A stretch of 64,000 bases of DNA, taken from Halovenus halobia (lineage in GTDB: Archaea; Halobacteriota; Halobacteria; Halobacteriales; Haloarculaceae). The stretch spans positions 434,001 to 498,000 of the forward strand of contig NZ_JBLKOA010000001.1 in NCBI RefSeq assembly GCF_051414135.1, written 5' to 3'. Of this stretch, positions 18,197-26,911 are shown piece after piece. Under the pieces are notes generated by a model that worked only from the letters and a program-made list of their open reading frames with translations, had not been told where the DNA came from and made no database searches. A program made the translations under genes and the position numbers. The first letter of the stretch is position 1. Each line of letters starts with the position of its first letter.

Positions 18197-18206
18197 CTTT
18201 ATTTGA
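18197..18206 (+). promoter_or_regulatory. TATA box of cheB-cheA-cheR operon
   Basis: tctttatttg precedes the cheB ATG by about 80 bases, implying a leader of about 50 bases with the GGTGAG ribosome-binding site. Confidence 0.45.
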
Positions 18207-18281
18207 TAACTGGGCGGAGTAGGAATCGAGAATGCTGACGAGTCTCGGACAGCAGCCGAGCCGGTGGCGGGTGAGTGGGCG

Positions 18282-19364
18282 ATGACTCGAGCCGTCGTTG
18301 CCGACGACTCACACTTTATGCGGAGTGTCATCTCCGATATCCTCGACGACGGTGGGATTGAGGTGGTGGCACAGGCCCGCAACGGCGTCGAAGCTGTCGA
18401 AGCGGTTCGCGAACACCGGCCCGATGTCGTGACGATGGATGTCGAAATGCCCGAAATGAACGGGATAGAGGCCGTTGCGCAGATTATGGACGAGGTGCCG
18501 ACACCAATTTTGATGTTGTCGGCCCACACCGGGGAAAACGACGATGTGACCTTCCAAGCGCTGGATAAGGGTGCAGTGGACTTTTTCACCAAACCCGGCG
18601 GCGAAGTGTCGATGGAGATGTCTCGACTGGAAGACCAGTTAGTCGACATCGTCTCTTCGGTCGCCGAGGCGAGCGTTGGGCCGAGTCACGAGAGCACGGA
18701 GAGTCCGGACTCCGTCGAGTCGACGGCTGCGTCGTCCCGTACGTCCGAGCGGACCGCGGCGGAGTACGTGGAGAATCCGACGCTACTGATTGGCTCCTCG
18801 ACCGGCGGCCCAAAGATGGTCGAGCAGGTCATGTCAGAACTCCCGCTCAACGCGGAGTTCCGAGTGCTGATCGTCCAGCATATGCCAGAGGGATTTACCG
18901 GTCGGTTCGCCGACCGAATCGACTCCCGGAGTGATTACGACGTCAAAGAAGGGTCCGACGGTGACCGCATCGGCGCTGGAGAAGCGCTGGTTGCGCCGGG
19001 GGACAGCCACATGGTGGTCTCGAACTACCACGCCGGGCGACTTCGAGTCAAACTGACCGACGACCCGCCAGTCAACAGCGTCCGACCGGCCGTCGATATG
19101 ACCATGTCGAGTGCGGCAGAGGTCGTCGACGACCCGATGGTCGGCGTTATCCTCACCGGAATGGGTGAAGACGGTGCTGCCGGGATCAAATCGGTCAAAG
19201 CAGTCGGCGGAAAGACGATCGCACAGGACGAGGAGACATCAGCCGTGTTCGGCATGCCCAAGCGGGCAATCGAGACGGGATACGTCGACACGGTGCTACC
19301 AATCAGTGGGATTCCAGACGGAATTCTCGATGCTATCGAGCGCGACAGACAAGAGGTGAGCTAA
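18282..19364 (+). CDS. cheB: Chemotaxis protein-glutamate methylesterase CheB
   Basis: The receiver domain (residues 1-125) has the acidic pocket ADDS and the phosphoacceptor Asp53 (TMDVEMPEMNG). After a Ser/Glu-rich linker comes the methylesterase domain, with IGSSTGGPKMVEQV (catalytic Ser), VQHMPEGFTGRFADRID (catalytic His) and TGMGEDGAAG (catalytic Asp). It removes methyl groups from transducers for adaptation. ATG 18282 has GGTGAG upstream; a GTG at 18264 would add only six residues. Confidence 0.96.
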   Translation: MTRAVVADDSHFMRSVISDILDDGGIEVVAQARNGVEAVEAVREHRPDVVTMDVEMPEMNGIEAVAQIMDEVPTPILMLSAHTGENDDVTFQALDKGAVDFFTKPGGEVSMEMSRLEDQLVDIVSSVAEASVGPSHESTESPDSVESTAASSRTSERTAAEYVENPTLLIGSSTGGPKMVEQVMSELPLNAEFRVLIVQHMPEGFTGRFADRIDSRSDYDVKEGSDGDRIGAGEALVAPGDSHMVVSNYHAGRLRVKLTDDPPVNSVRPAVDMTMSSAAEVVDDPMVGVILTGMGEDGAAGIKSVKAVGGKTIAQDEETSAVFGMPKRAIETGYVDTVLPISGIPDGILDAIERDRQEVS

Positions 19365-19366
19365 CA

Positions 19367-21343
19367 ATGGACGACCAGTACCTGGATGCATTCATTCGCG
19401 AAAGTGAGGAAGAAATTACGAAACTAAACAACTCCCTGTTAGAACTGGAGTCTGATCCGGAAAACCGCGAGGCGATGGATCAGATTTTCCGGACAGCACA
19501 CACGCTGAAAGGGAACTTCGGGGCGATGGGCTTCGAGGACGCCTCGAATCTCGCGCACGCGATGGAAGACTTACTGGACGAGATGCGCGACGGCAACATG
19601 TCCGTCACGCCAGAGGTGATGGACCTCATCTTCCAGGGAGTCGACGAAATCGAGGCTATCGTCGGCCAAATTGAGTCTGAGGGGCAGGCGAATACGGATA
19701 CCAGTGAGACGGTCACCCAACTCCGAAACGTCCTCGAAGACGGCCCCGAGGCCGCAGGTGGGTCCGCCGCCGACGGTGACGTGGCCGAGGCCGACTCTGC
19801 GGACGCCTCCAGCGGGCCGGAGTTCAGTGCCGACGCTGACCTCCGTAGTGTCGAGATCGACGCCGACGATGTGGACCGGGTTGCCTACGTCGACGTTGAT
19901 CTGGGCGACACAGACATGCCGGGCGTTGACGCGATGTTCGCGATGGAGTCCGTCGAGGAAATGTTCGATATCCTCGCGACCGACCCAGACCGAACTGACA
20001 TCGAGGATGGCGAGTACGAGGACACCTTCGGGCTATATCTGGACGCTGCCGACCTCGGCCGAGTCGACGCAGAACTCGACTCTGTCGGACAGATTGCGGC
20101 CACTGCTGTCGAGGATGTCACCGACGACATCCTCTCGGATTCCGACAGTGACGAGAGCTCAGACGCAGCGGCTGAGGACGAGCACTCGGTCGACGAGATC
20201 AAATCCGTCCGTGTCGATGTCGACCAGCTCGATGACCTACACGGACTTGTCGAACAGCTGGTCACCTCACGGATCAAGTTGCGGCGAGCGGTCGAAGACG
20301 AGAATATGGATTCGGCCGAGGAGACGCTGAACGAACTCGACAAGATCACCGGCAGTCTCCAGAACACGGTGATGGATATGCGGCTCATTCCGCTGAAAAA
20401 AGTCGTCGGGAAGTTCCCACGGATGGTCCGGGACCTCTCACGAGAACTCGGCAAAGAGGTCGACTTCGAGATCGAGGGCGAGGAAATCGAGCTGGACCGA
20501 ACAATCCTGACCGAAATTTCGGACCCGCTGATGCATATCATCCGAAACTCGCTGGACCACGGTGTCGAGGCTCCGGAAACGCGTGTCGAGAACGGCAAAC
20601 CCCGGCAGGGGAACGTGACCCTCAGAGCCTCCCGCGAGCGCGACCACGTCGTCATTCAGGTTGAGGACGACGGCGCAGGACTCGACGTTGACGGCATCAA
20701 GAAGACGGCAATCGAGAACGACGTTCGGTCACCTGACGAACTGGAAATGATGGACAACTCCGAGATCTACGACCTCGTCTTCCACCCCGGCTTCTCGACG
20801 ACGGACGAGGTAACCGATACGAGTGGTCGCGGTGTTGGGATGGATGTTGTCCACGACACCGTCACGCGCCTCGATGGCTCTGTGGATGTCGACAGCACGC
20901 CCGGCGAGGGGACGACAGTCTCGTTGCGGCTGCCGGTGACGATGGCCATCGTGAAGGTGCTGTTCGTCCAGGTCGGCAACGAGGAGTACGGGATTCCGAT
21001 CAAGAATGTCGACGAGATCACCAGGACCGACGATATCCAGCAGGTCAACGGCCGTGAGGTCATCAAACACAACAACGAGATCTATCCGATTGTCGACCTC
21101 GGAGATACCTTCGACGTGCCGGGCCAGACGGCAACCGATGGCGGGACGGAGGGCGGCGAGATGCTCGTCCGGATCCGCGAATCCGAGCGACAGATTGCGT
21201 TGCGCTGTGACGCGGTCAACGCACAGGAAGAAGTCGTGGTCAAACCACTCGAAGGGATTCTCAGCGGGACGCCCGGACTCTCCGGGACGGCAGTGCTCGG
21301 TGACGGAAACATCGTGCACATCCTCGACGTGGTGACGCTATGA
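19367..21343 (+). CDS. cheA: Chemotaxis histidine kinase CheA
   Basis: Domains in order: P1 phosphotransfer with His45 in FRTAHTLKGNFGAMGF; an acidic linker region probably holding the P2 response-regulator-binding part (about 120-270); P3 dimerisation helices (DQLDDLHGLVEQLVTS); P4 ATPase with N-box IIRNSLDHGVE, DDGAGLD and GRGVGMDVV; and P5 CheW-like (MAIVKVLFVQVGNEEYGIP). 658 residues is typical. It starts 2 bp after cheB, and its stop overlaps the cheR start (ATGA). Confidence 0.97.
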   Translation: MDDQYLDAFIRESEEEITKLNNSLLELESDPENREAMDQIFRTAHTLKGNFGAMGFEDASNLAHAMEDLLDEMRDGNMSVTPEVMDLIFQGVDEIEAIVGQIESEGQANTDTSETVTQLRNVLEDGPEAAGGSAADGDVAEADSADASSGPEFSADADLRSVEIDADDVDRVAYVDVDLGDTDMPGVDAMFAMESVEEMFDILATDPDRTDIEDGEYEDTFGLYLDAADLGRVDAELDSVGQIAATAVEDVTDDILSDSDSDESSDAAAEDEHSVDEIKSVRVDVDQLDDLHGLVEQLVTSRIKLRRAVEDENMDSAEETLNELDKITGSLQNTVMDMRLIPLKKVVGKFPRMVRDLSRELGKEVDFEIEGEEIELDRTILTEISDPLMHIIRNSLDHGVEAPETRVENGKPRQGNVTLRASRERDHVVIQVEDDGAGLDVDGIKKTAIENDVRSPDELEMMDNSEIYDLVFHPGFSTTDEVTDTSGRGVGMDVVHDTVTRLDGSVDVDSTPGEGTTVSLRLPVTMAIVKVLFVQVGNEEYGIPIKNVDEITRTDDIQQVNGREVIKHNNEIYPIVDLGDTFDVPGQTATDGGTEGGEMLVRIRESERQIALRCDAVNAQEEVVVKPLEGILSGTPGLSGTAVLGDGNIVHILDVVTL

Positions 21344-22146
21344 GCACGCAGGACGACCGCTTCGATGATCTGCTCTCGTACATCGGCCGCGAACTTGATT
21401 TCGAGACGGACTTCTACAACGACTCGTATCTAGACCGCCGAATCACCGCCCGTATGCGTCGCACCGATATCGAGGAGTACGGCGCCTACCAGCGACTCCT
21501 CGACCGCGACGACGAAGAAAAGGACGCACTACTGGACTCGCTGTCGATCAACGTGACTGGCTTCTTCCGAAATCCCGACGCGTGGGAGAAACTCCGGCTG
21601 GTGCTCAGGGAGTTGACCGACAACAATCGGCGAGTCCGAATCTGGTCGGCCCCGTGTGCCGATGGGAGAGAGCCGTACTCGATTGCGATGCTGGCGCTCG
21701 ACGACGACGAGATAGCTGACCACCGAATCGAAATCACGGCGACGGATATCAACCACGACACGCTTGCGGACGCCCGGGCGGGTGTCTACGAAACCTCCCA
21801 GACGAGCGATATTGCAGAAGAACTCGAACCACTGGATGACTACCAACCATACGTCGACCAAGACGAAAACCGGTTCACGGTCAGAGACCGCGTCAAAGAC
21901 ATCGTTACTTTCGAGCAACACGACCTCATCAGAGGCGACGAGAAGACTGACTTCGACCTGGTGCTCTGTCGCAACCTCCTCATCTACATCGATTCATCGT
22001 TCAAAGTGCCAATTTTCCAGACGATTCGGGGGTCACTGCGGGCCGATGGCTACTTGATGATCGGGATGACAGAGACGCTACCGACAGAGTGTCGTGACGA
22101 CTTCGAACCGGTGCACAAACAACAACGAATCTATCGACGGAGCTAA
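21340..22146 (+). CDS. cheR: Chemotaxis protein methyltransferase CheR
   Basis: An N-terminal helical domain (DFYNDSYLDRRITARMRR) is followed by the SAM-binding domain: VRIWSAPCADGREPYSIAML, then ITATDINHDTL and DLVLCRNLLIYID. It methylates transducer glutamates opposite to CheB. Its start overlaps the cheA stop, and its TAA overlaps the next ATG (TAATG), so the operon is tightly coupled. Confidence 0.95.
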   Translation: MSTQDDRFDDLLSYIGRELDFETDFYNDSYLDRRITARMRRTDIEEYGAYQRLLDRDDEEKDALLDSLSINVTGFFRNPDAWEKLRLVLRELTDNNRRVRIWSAPCADGREPYSIAMLALDDDEIADHRIEITATDINHDTLADARAGVYETSQTSDIAEELEPLDDYQPYVDQDENRFTVRDRVKDIVTFEQHDLIRGDEKTDFDLVLCRNLLIYIDSSFKVPIFQTIRGSLRADGYLMIGMTETLPTECRDDFEPVHKQQRIYRRS

Positions 22147-23390
22147 TGTCGCTGTTCCAGCACGAGCGTGACGGCAACGCACAACAGATCATCCAGGCGC
22201 TGCACAATTCTGACAGTGCAGAGGTCCGGAAACGGGCCGCAGAGATTCTCGGCCGGATGGACGAACACGAGGACCGCGGCGATATCATCACCGCGCTGGT
22301 CCGGGCCGTACAGGAAGACGAATCTGATACTGTTGTTGCCACGGCCGTCGATGCGCTGGACGAACTCGGCCAGGAGGCACTGGAAGAACTCATCACGAGC
22401 ATGGCCGACCTCGATATCGGCGATGACGCGGCCGACTGGGCCAAGGCCAAGGCGTTCGTCCGTGCACTGAATGCCGACCTGCCGGAACTCCGCATGGCTG
22501 CGGCGAACGCTATTGGCGAACTCGAAGTGCCGGACGCGGTTCCGAAGGTCGTCGAGCGTTTCGACGACCCGGACCCCCGAGTACGCGCCCGTGCGGCCCG
22601 TGCCTGCCGACAGATTGGCGACGCCCGGGCGACCGAGCCGCTGACTGGACTGCTGGGCGACCCGAAAGCTGCCGTCCGCGTCGAGGCTGCCGAAGCGCTG
22701 GGCCGAATCGGCAACCGACAGGCGCTGCAAGCACTTCTCCAGTTGTACGACGACGGCGACGAGCGGGTTCGCCGGATCGCAGTCCGTGGCTTCGGCCAGT
22801 TCCGCAACGACAACCCGGTCACGTATCTCGCCGAAGCATTGACCGACGAGTCCGCACCGGTTCGTCGGACTGCTGTGTTCTCGCTTATCGAATTACTCTC
22901 GAACGTGCCGACCGAGCAGAGCCACCAGATTCGCGAGACGGTCGTCGAAGAACTCTCTGAGAGTGAGGACAACTCCGTTATCGACCCGCTGGTCGAGATT
23001 CTCGACGCCGGAACGAAAGCGGCCCAGCGCCGGAACACAGCGTGGCTGCTCGGCCGAGTCATGGAAAGCGACGAACACCGTGAGGGCGTCGACGCACTGG
23101 TCGAGACACTCGAGTCCGGCGGAAAGATGACGAAACAGTTCGCGGCGACCAGTCTCGCCGAAGTCGGCGGAACCTACACTGAAGAGCAACTGCTCGAACT
23201 GGCGACCGACGACAATCAGGATAGTGACGCCCGCGCGCAGGCGGTGTTTACGCTCGGCAAGATTGGCAACGAGGATACTGCCGAAGAGATCGAGCGACTA
23301 CTCGACCGGACGGACGACGAACAGGTCCGACAGCGCGCCTTCTCGGCGCTGTCGAAACTCGGCGGACACGCACAGACTGGCCAAGGATGA
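22146..23390 (+). CDS. HEAT-repeat protein of the archaeal che operon
   Basis: The 414 residues are built of about ten HEAT/PBS-lyase-type helical repeats (for example VRKRAAEILGRMDE, VRARAARACRQIGDARA and VRVEAAEALGRIGNRQA, each near 30 residues). Halobacterium has a HEAT-repeat gene (OE2401F type) next to its cheF genes whose product takes part in the Che-archaellum interaction network; position and repeats suggest this is its counterpart. A scaffold role is inferred. The ATG overlaps the cheR stop. Confidence 0.85.
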   Translation: MSLFQHERDGNAQQIIQALHNSDSAEVRKRAAEILGRMDEHEDRGDIITALVRAVQEDESDTVVATAVDALDELGQEALEELITSMADLDIGDDAADWAKAKAFVRALNADLPELRMAAANAIGELEVPDAVPKVVERFDDPDPRVRARAARACRQIGDARATEPLTGLLGDPKAAVRVEAAEALGRIGNRQALQALLQLYDDGDERVRRIAVRGFGQFRNDNPVTYLAEALTDESAPVRRTAVFSLIELLSNVPTEQSHQIRETVVEELSESEDNSVIDPLVEILDAGTKAAQRRNTAWLLGRVMESDEHREGVDALVETLESGGKMTKQFAATSLAEVGGTYTEEQLLELATDDNQDSDARAQAVFTLGKIGNEDTAEEIERLLDRTDDEQVRQRAFSALSKLGGHAQTGQG

Positions 23391-23462
23391 CCGCACCCGA
23401 CCGTACCGCGCCCGAATCATTAATGACCGCCTGTGCCCAACTGACGGACAAGACCGACAGCG

Positions 23463-24326
23463 ATGAGTGACGGCGAAAGCACGCTTGCTGACCAGCAAGG
23501 GAAGTTCACGCAGGTTGTCAAAGACGGCAACAAAGTTCCGGATGTTGAGTGGATACCCGGACGAATCCTGCTGTCGGACAAGCGAATTGTGCTGGCGAGC
23601 AACCAGGGCAAACGCACTATCCCGCTGTCGAAGGTGTCGACGATCAAGACCAAAGACGACGCCAGCCAGCCGTTTGCCAACGTCACGAGTTATCTCTCAC
23701 TGCAGGTCGGTAACGACGTGACACTCGTCGCGCCGAAGGACCACGAAGAGTTCGAGCACGAACTCTATAGTGCAGTCCTTGACGGCGAGGTAGTCATCAC
23801 GAAACACCCCGCCGTCAAGGGTGGCGTCATCCAGGACGCCGAGTGGCAGAAAGGCCGGATGGCAGTCGACGAGGACCAGATTGGGCTTGCACTGGCGGAC
23901 GGCAGCTTCGTCGAAGTAGAGGTTGACGATGTGGGTGACCTCTCCCGTAACCGCGGCGATGTGCTCGATACGGAGCGATTGTTCATCGAAGTCGAGCACA
24001 CGGTTGGAAATACAGCTGTCGAGACGCATATTTCCGGCAACCAGCGCCACGTCAACATCCTCGCGGGGCTGCTCGGGAGTAATCAGGCGACCGACCCCGA
24101 TGATGTCGACCTCTCCGAGCGCGAGCAGGAAGTCCTCATGGCATTGTACTCGGGCGTCTCACCGTTCCAGATTCCGCAGTTCGTCGGGATGGATGTCGAG
24201 ACGGTCGAACAGATTTACGACCAACTAATCGAGCAGGGCATTCTCGAAATCGAGCGAGAACGCCGTGAAGTCGAACTGAAAGCTCGTGGTCGCAACGTCG
24301 CAAGCGAGGCAATGGGCGAAGAGTGA
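23463..24326 (+). CDS. cheF: Archaeal taxis protein CheF (DUF439)
   Basis: A soluble 287-residue protein with the DUF439 pattern: PGRILLSDKRIVLASNQGKRTIPLSKV, then ITKHPAVKGGVIQDAEWQKGRM, and at the C-terminus a helix-turn-helix-like part (LSEREQEVLMALYSGVSPFQIPQFVGM). CheF proteins in Halobacterium link CheY, CheD and CheC to the archaellum motor. It follows the HEAT gene by 72 bp, with a cattaatg TATA-like element in between, and converges with a second cheF with no gap. Confidence 0.88.
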   Translation: MSDGESTLADQQGKFTQVVKDGNKVPDVEWIPGRILLSDKRIVLASNQGKRTIPLSKVSTIKTKDDASQPFANVTSYLSLQVGNDVTLVAPKDHEEFEHELYSAVLDGEVVITKHPAVKGGVIQDAEWQKGRMAVDEDQIGLALADGSFVEVEVDDVGDLSRNRGDVLDTERLFIEVEHTVGNTAVETHISGNQRHVNILAGLLGSNQATDPDDVDLSEREQEVLMALYSGVSPFQIPQFVGMDVETVEQIYDQLIEQGILEIERERREVELKARGRNVASEAMGEE

Positions 24327-25205
24327 TCAGACGTTGACTTCTTCGAGGTGACGGTTGACGACAATCTGTCCCTTCGGTGTGAGTCTGGTACCGCTTGCGG
24401 TGTCGATGACTAGTTCTTTCTCTTCGAGTCGGTTCAGTACCATCGTTACGTTCGATGGGTCGAGGTCGACAATCCCCGCGAGAGAGACGCCTTCCTGCCC
24501 GCCGCCGGAGTAAATTGCAGTGAGAATCTCTTTTTCGTCAGCTGAGATTTCCACGTTTTTCAGTTCGTTCATCAACTCGGTGTACTCGAGGCGCAGATAG
24601 CGGCCGAGAATCGTCATTTTCCGCGGCGTGTTCATCGCTGCCATCGTCACCATCGCCTCGCCGGAGGGCATATGCTGGAGTTCGAGCACCGGCTGTTCCC
24701 CGCCGTTAATTTCGCGGTTTGACCGACTGAACTTCGTCACCGTTGCGAGTTCGACCTCGACCAGTTCGGTCTCTGTCTTGAACCGGACAGAGCCTGGTCG
24801 CAGGAACAGCTGGCAGTCGACGAACGACTCGTCGGTCACACGACCACCGACCCGCGCCGGGTGTTTGACCGACATCCGCGTCCCGTTGAGAATTGCCTTG
24901 AACAGTACAGTCGCAAATTTCTGGATTGTCGAGTCCTCTGCCTCGACGACGGCCTTGTGCCGCCGGCCCTTTAACTCGAAAGCGACCGACACTGTTGACT
25001 CGAAAAAGCCCTGAATTTCGTCGGGCACGTGGCCAACGGCGACATCGGCAATCGAGCGGAGCGGAATGGTCAGTCTGTCGTTGCTGTTGACTGCGAGGAC
25101 GAGGCGTTTGTTACTCAACAGAACACGACCTTTTGCTGGCTCCGCGCGGGTCGCGACACTAGAATCGAACTGCGCGACGAAGTCTGCAATGATCGATTCC
25201 GACAT
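24327..25205 (-). CDS. cheF: Archaeal taxis protein CheF, second paralogue (DUF439)
   Basis: The 292-residue protein shows the same blocks as its convergent neighbour: KGRVLLSNKRLVLAVNSNDRLTIPLRSI, VKHPARVGGRVTDESFVDCQL and a C-terminal segment (SADEKEILTAIYSGGGQEGVSLAGIVDLDPSNV). The two-copy cheF arrangement, one on each strand, matches OE2402F/OE2404R of Halobacterium. In that system one paralogue is essential for the switch; which copy that is here cannot be told. Confidence 0.87.
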   Translation of the reverse strand: MSESIIADFVAQFDSSVATRAEPAKGRVLLSNKRLVLAVNSNDRLTIPLRSIADVAVGHVPDEIQGFFESTVSVAFELKGRRHKAVVEAEDSTIQKFATVLFKAILNGTRMSVKHPARVGGRVTDESFVDCQLFLRPGSVRFKTETELVEVELATVTKFSRSNREINGGEQPVLELQHMPSGEAMVTMAAMNTPRKMTILGRYLRLEYTELMNELKNVEISADEKEILTAIYSGGGQEGVSLAGIVDLDPSNVTMVLNRLEEKELVIDTASGTRLTPKGQIVVNRHLEEVNV

Positions 25206-25283
25206 GGCTCAGACTGTCCGCGCGGAACACGGAGATATTCCAGCAAACGCTGTCAGCAATCAAAAGGTTGACGGAGCGCCTCA

Positions 25284-25706
25284 CTACAGCGAATCAGCAA
25301 TGTCTGACAGTGACGAATCAGGTTTCTCCACCGGGTCGTACACGACGCGCTCGCCTGGCACCCTGAGCCCGTAGGCATAGCCGTCGGTGAGCACGTCCAG
25401 TACCAGCGTTGTCTCGGGGTCCAGTCCAACGTCGTCCAGCCACGCCGCCAGCAGGTTCTCGCCATCAGCGGTTCGCGCCAGCCGTTTGTTGGCGTAGGCT
25501 CCCTGGATGGTGGGCTCTCCCGACAACGTGGAAGTGACCTGCGCGTGTGTCTGTCGGTCAGCAAGGACGAGTCGAACAAAGTCGTCCGGTTCGCAGCCCA
25601 GTTCGTCAGGAAGGAGCACCTGTGGACGACCAGTTGACCCAACGGTCGTGAGGTCGACGCGATAGGAGTCGACAGCCGGGTGGTCCGACGGAATCGCGTC
25701 GGCCAC
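25284..25706 (-). CDS. Conserved haloarchaeal protein linked to ribosomal protein S6e
   Basis: I start at a GTG at 25706, four bases after the rps6e stop codon, because a Shine-Dalgarno GAGGA lies within the end of rps6e and the upstream in-frame extension overlaps S6e. The 140-residue product (VADAIPSDHPAVDSY onward) contains LPDELGCEPDDFVRLVLADRQTHAQV and no motif I can name. Its coupling to rps6e hints at a translation-related job, but that is inference only. Confidence 0.75.
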   Translation of the reverse strand: MADAIPSDHPAVDSYRVDLTTVGSTGRPQVLLPDELGCEPDDFVRLVLADRQTHAQVTSTLSGEPTIQGAYANKRLARTADGENLLAAWLDDVGLDPETTLVLDVLTDGYAYGLRVPGERVVYDPVEKPDSSLSDIADSL

Positions 25707-25710
25707 TACG

Positions 25711-26097
25711 TTATTCCTCGTCGGACAGCAGGTCCGCAACCTCGCCGTCGCCCTGCTCGGAAATCTTGGCGTTAATCTGTCGGGTCGAGTCGCTGATTTC
25801 GCGACCACGGACGGTCACGCGCTTTCGCTCGCCGTCTTTCTCCGGCTTGAAGCCGGTGCCGCCGGTCAGGAGCACAGCTTTGAGACTTGCTCCTTTGACG
25901 TCTTCTCGCATCGGTCGGCCAGCGTCGTCGGAGCCACCGGTGATCGAGAGCGTGTAGCCATCGAGGCCAACTGCACTGCCCTCGACCTCTTCTCCGATTT
26001 CTCGTCCGATGAAGCGATTCGCGTCCTGGTCTGCAACGTCTACCTGGTGTGTGAGTCCCGTCTCCGGGTCGGAAACAGCGACGGTAAATTCGGCCAT
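25711..26097 (-). CDS. rps6e: Ribosomal protein S6e (eS6)
   Basis: FTVAVSDPETGLTHQVDVADQDANRFIGREIGEEV opens the protein (broken: FTVAVSDPETG, RFIGREIGEEV). Then GYTLSITGGSDDAGRPMR and the hallmark KAVLLTGGTGFKPEKDGERKR(V)TVRGREIS. 128 residues is the archaeal length without the eukaryotic tail. Component of the small ribosomal subunit. Confidence 0.95.
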   Translation of the reverse strand: MAEFTVAVSDPETGLTHQVDVADQDANRFIGREIGEEVEGSAVGLDGYTLSITGGSDDAGRPMREDVKGASLKAVLLTGGTGFKPEKDGERKRVTVRGREISDSTRQINAKISEQGDGEVADLLSDEE

Positions 26098-26211
26098 ACG
26101 TCTACGGAGTCAATCCCGGATAAAAAGCCCGTCGAAGTACGCTCCCGGTTGGGCTGGTTGGTTGCTCTCCCAACCGCCGGCTCTTATGGTAACTTCGCTC
26201 GTAGAGTACGT

Positions 26212-26472
26212 ATGCTCACGATCGACCTCGATGAGTTCACCTTCGAACTCAAAGACGGAACGCTGAAACACGTCGGCGCGTCGAACAAGGACGCGACAGT
26301 GAAACTCTACGACATCGAACACGCCGAAGTCCGAGAGTTCGGTGACCAGCGCAAAATTGCCTGCAGTGATGACAGCGGGAACGAAATTGAGCTCGCCCTC
26401 GACCCTGAGACTGCTGGGGAAATCGCTGATGGAATCGAGCGGTTGGCCGAAGAAAGTTCGACAACCGAGTGA
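26212..26472 (+). CDS. Small conserved haloarchaeal protein, unknown function
   Basis: An 86-residue soluble protein (MLTIDLDEFTFELKDGTLKHVG, ending EESSTTE). The ATG at 26212 lies about 30 bases after a ctcttatgg TATA-like element, so it is leaderless. Upstream in-frame sequence overlaps the divergent rps6e promoter and is unlikely to be coding. It precedes the LSM gene by 76 bp. I recognise no family. Confidence 0.65.
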   Translation: MLTIDLDEFTFELKDGTLKHVGASNKDATVKLYDIEHAEVREFGDQRKIACSDDSGNEIELALDPETAGEIADGIERLAEESSTTE

Positions 26473-26517
26473 CCGTGTGAGAAGCCAGCATACGACGAGT
26501 TGCTTCCGAGCCGGTAC

Positions 26518-26525
26518 GTTTAAGC
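26518..26525 (+). promoter_or_regulatory. TATA box of lsm-rpl37e-purF
   Basis: gtttaagc is centred about 27 bases before the lsm ATG at 26549. Confidence 0.55.
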
Positions 26526-26548
26526 ACATCTCGCCACCGGGTACGTGT

Positions 26549-26743
26549 ATGAGCGAGAACGGGAACCGGCCGCTTGACGTGCTGGAAACCTCAGTCGGAG
26601 AGAGTGTCACCGTCCAACTCAAGGACGGCGAAATCTACCAGGGAACGCTCGCTGGCTACGACCAGCATATGAACCTCGTCGTCGAGGAGGAGGAAGACAC
26701 AACGATTATACGCGGGGATAACGTCGTAACGATACGTCCATGA
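26549..26743 (+). CDS. Sm-like (LSM) RNA-binding protein
   Basis: A 64-residue Sm fold. Sm1 motif: VGESVTVQLKDGEIYQGTLAGYDQHMNLVVEE. Sm2 motif: IIRGDNVVTI. Archaeal LSM forms a heptameric ring that binds U-rich RNA; a single short LSM next to rpl37e is the standard haloarchaeal arrangement. The stop codon overlaps the rpl37e ATG (ATGA). Confidence 0.93.
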   Translation: MSENGNRPLDVLETSVGESVTVQLKDGEIYQGTLAGYDQHMNLVVEEEEDTTIIRGDNVVTIRP

Positions 26744-26910
26744 CGACTGGAACGTCAAGCCAGGGAAAGAAGAACACGACAACACACGTGAAATGTCGAC
26801 GTTGCGGTGAGAAGTCCTATCACGTGAAAAAGAAGGTCTGTTCGTCGTGTGGCTTCGGCAAATCGGCAAAGCGCCGTGACTACTCCTGGGACACGAAAGC
26901 TGGCGAATAA
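26740..26910 (+). CDS. rpl37e: Ribosomal protein L37e (eL37)
   Basis: A 56-codon gene reading MTTGTSSQGKKNTTTHVKC..., with the four-cysteine zinc ribbon KCRRCGEKSYHVKKKVCSSCGFG (CxxC at residues 19-22 and 34-37) and the basic end GKSAKRRDYSW. It belongs to the large ribosomal subunit. It overlaps the lsm stop by four bases, and purF starts one base after its TAA. Confidence 0.95.
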   Translation: MTTGTSSQGKKNTTTHVKCRRCGEKSYHVKKKVCSSCGFGKSAKRRDYSWDTKAGE

Positions 26911-26911
26911 A

